This document shows, one piece after another, positions 32,708 through 33,503 of a DNA stretch of 33,503 nucleotides. The stretch is from Elusimicrobiota bacterium (GTDB lineage: Bacteria; Elusimicrobiota; Elusimicrobia; UBA1565; UBA9628). The number at the start of each line of letters is the position of its first letter. Positions within the stretch are counted from its first letter, which is position 1. Under the pieces are notes generated by a model, which saw nothing but the letters and a program-made list of their open reading frames with translations, did not search any database and was not told the origin of the DNA. The stretch lies in contig JACQWX010000116.1 in the NCBI GenBank assembly GCA_016209035.1, positions 1 through 33,503 of the forward strand, read 5' to 3'. The position numbers were made by a program, and so were the translations under genes.

Positions 32708-33503
32708 ATGATCACCAACATGAAGGGCAAGGATTTCATCAGCGTCATGGATTACAGCAAGGAGGAGCTGGAGACGATCTTCGACGTGGCCTTCGATCTC
32801 AAACGCCGCGCCGCCATCGGCGAGGACCACAGCCACCTCCTGCGCGGCAAGAGCCTGGGGATGCTCTTCGCCTCGCCTTCCACCCGCACGCGCATCTCCT
32901 TCGAGACCGGCATCACCCAGCTCGGCGGCCACGGCCAGTACTACACTCCGGAGCAGCTCCAGCTCAAGAACAAGGAGTCCTGGAAGGACACCGCGGAGAT
33001 GATCAGCCGCTTCCTGGCCGGCTTCTCCATCCGCCTCTACAACCTCAAGGCGCAGATGGGCACGGAGAGCTACAAGTACGGCGACGCCCGCGCGGTGCTG
33101 CGCGCCATCGCCAAGGACGCCGGCATCCCGGTCATCAACATGCTCGACGACAAGGAGCACCCCTGCCAGATCATGGCGGACATCATGACCATGATGGAGA
33201 AGTTCGGCAAGGAGGACTACAAGAAGAAGAAGATCGTCATGTCCTGGGCCTACGACGACCGGGCCAAGTCCGCGGGCGTGCCGCAGACCATGATCGCGGC
33301 CGGAGCCGTGCTGGGCATGAACATCGTCCTGACCAACACCCAGGCCTTCATTGAGGACAGCACGATCCGGAGCGCCGGGGATGTTCTGATCGACGCCGCC
33401 AGTTCCTCGGGAATCGCGGCAGTCACCGGGGCACTGGCCGCTTCGGCCGCCGTCGGTGGCAGCACCAGCGTGGGGGTTTCCATCGGCGCGGCGGTGGCCC
33501 TGA
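32708..33503 (+). CDS. Carbamoyltransferase 3 fused in frame to adhesin-like sequence (partial, runs off window)
   Basis: Residues 1-209 are a YgeW-like carbamoyltransferase N-terminal domain and start of the second domain: STRTR (58-62), HPCQ (151-154), IVMSWAYDD (176-184) and LGMNIVLT. At about 33335 the frame stays open but the protein changes to NTQAFIEDSTIRSAGDV, then a Gly/Ala/Ser/Val repeat ending GSTSVGVSIGAAVAL. This is the wording of repeats in giant filamentous adhesins, where HPEGYDL-type sequence would be expected. The C-terminal half of the enzyme, including HCLP, is missing. No stop before the window end. Most likely an assembly join or a recombination junction. Third gene of the CDF-M20 operon, 89 nt after the M20 stop. 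Confidence 0.8.
   Translation, partial: MITNMKGKDFISVMDYSKEELETIFDVAFDLKRRAAIGEDHSHLLRGKSLGMLFASPSTRTRISFETGITQLGGHGQYYTPEQLQLKNKESWKDTAEMISRFLAGFSIRLYNLKAQMGTESYKYGDARAVLRAIAKDAGIPVINMLDDKEHPCQIMADIMTMMEKFGKEDYKKKKIVMSWAYDDRAKSAGVPQTMIAAGAVLGMNIVLTNTQAFIEDSTIRSAGDVLIDAASSSGIAAVTGALAASAAVGGSTSVGVSIGAAVAL

Overview
A GC-rich bacterial window with tightly packed genes and no rRNA, tRNA, CRISPR array or insertion sequence that I could recognise. Protein style hints at a high-GC member of the Elusimicrobiota (long Ala/Pro-rich exported proteins without known domains, a characteristic 114-residue protein, and many carbamoyltransferase, YgeY and carbamate kinase genes). This is inference from memory of such proteins, not a database result.

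Left part (1-13.8 kb), mostly housekeeping: birA (cut by the left edge) coupled to nadC, a short gene remnant, uvrB, and a divergent aldo/keto reductase separated from uvrB by a perfect 32-bp palindrome. Then come a small unknown protein, a five-PAS histidine kinase overlapping its NarL-type response regulator, a cyclophilin, an atypical Mur ligase, a small membrane protein, an exported three-repeat protein and a THUMP RNA methyltransferase.

Right part (13.9-33.5 kb), a carbamoyl/amino-acid locus: pyrB divergent from a YgeY-type M20 hydrolase; an operon of lipoprotein, exported HExxH protein and a PLP enzyme of unknown function; an operon of carbamoyltransferase 1, carbamate kinase, MNT nucleotidyltransferase, HEPN protein and threonine synthase; carbamoyltransferase 2; and a divergent set of CDF metal transporter, second M20 hydrolase and carbamoyltransferase 3. 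Together, three carbamoyltransferases without ornithine-type substrate loops plus a carbamate kinase suggest phosphorolysis of a ureido compound to carbamoyl phosphate and then ATP, with M20 hydrolases and PLP enzymes upstream or downstream. This is inference from gene content.

Three toxin-antitoxin-like modules are threaded through this locus: VapBC followed by an AAA/DUF4143 ATPase; a second such ATPase next to an AbrB/RelE-type pair; and the MNT/HEPN pair inside the carbamate kinase operon.

Many lead genes look leaderless: a -10 hexamer ends 6-8 nt before the ATG (uvrB, pyrB, ygeY, cyclophilin, both ATPases), while downstream operon genes have Shine-Dalgarno sites or ATGA/GTGA overlaps. 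The last gene is chimeric: a carbamoyltransferase reading frame changes at about 33335 into sequence resembling a giant adhesin repeat, most likely an assembly join or recombination.
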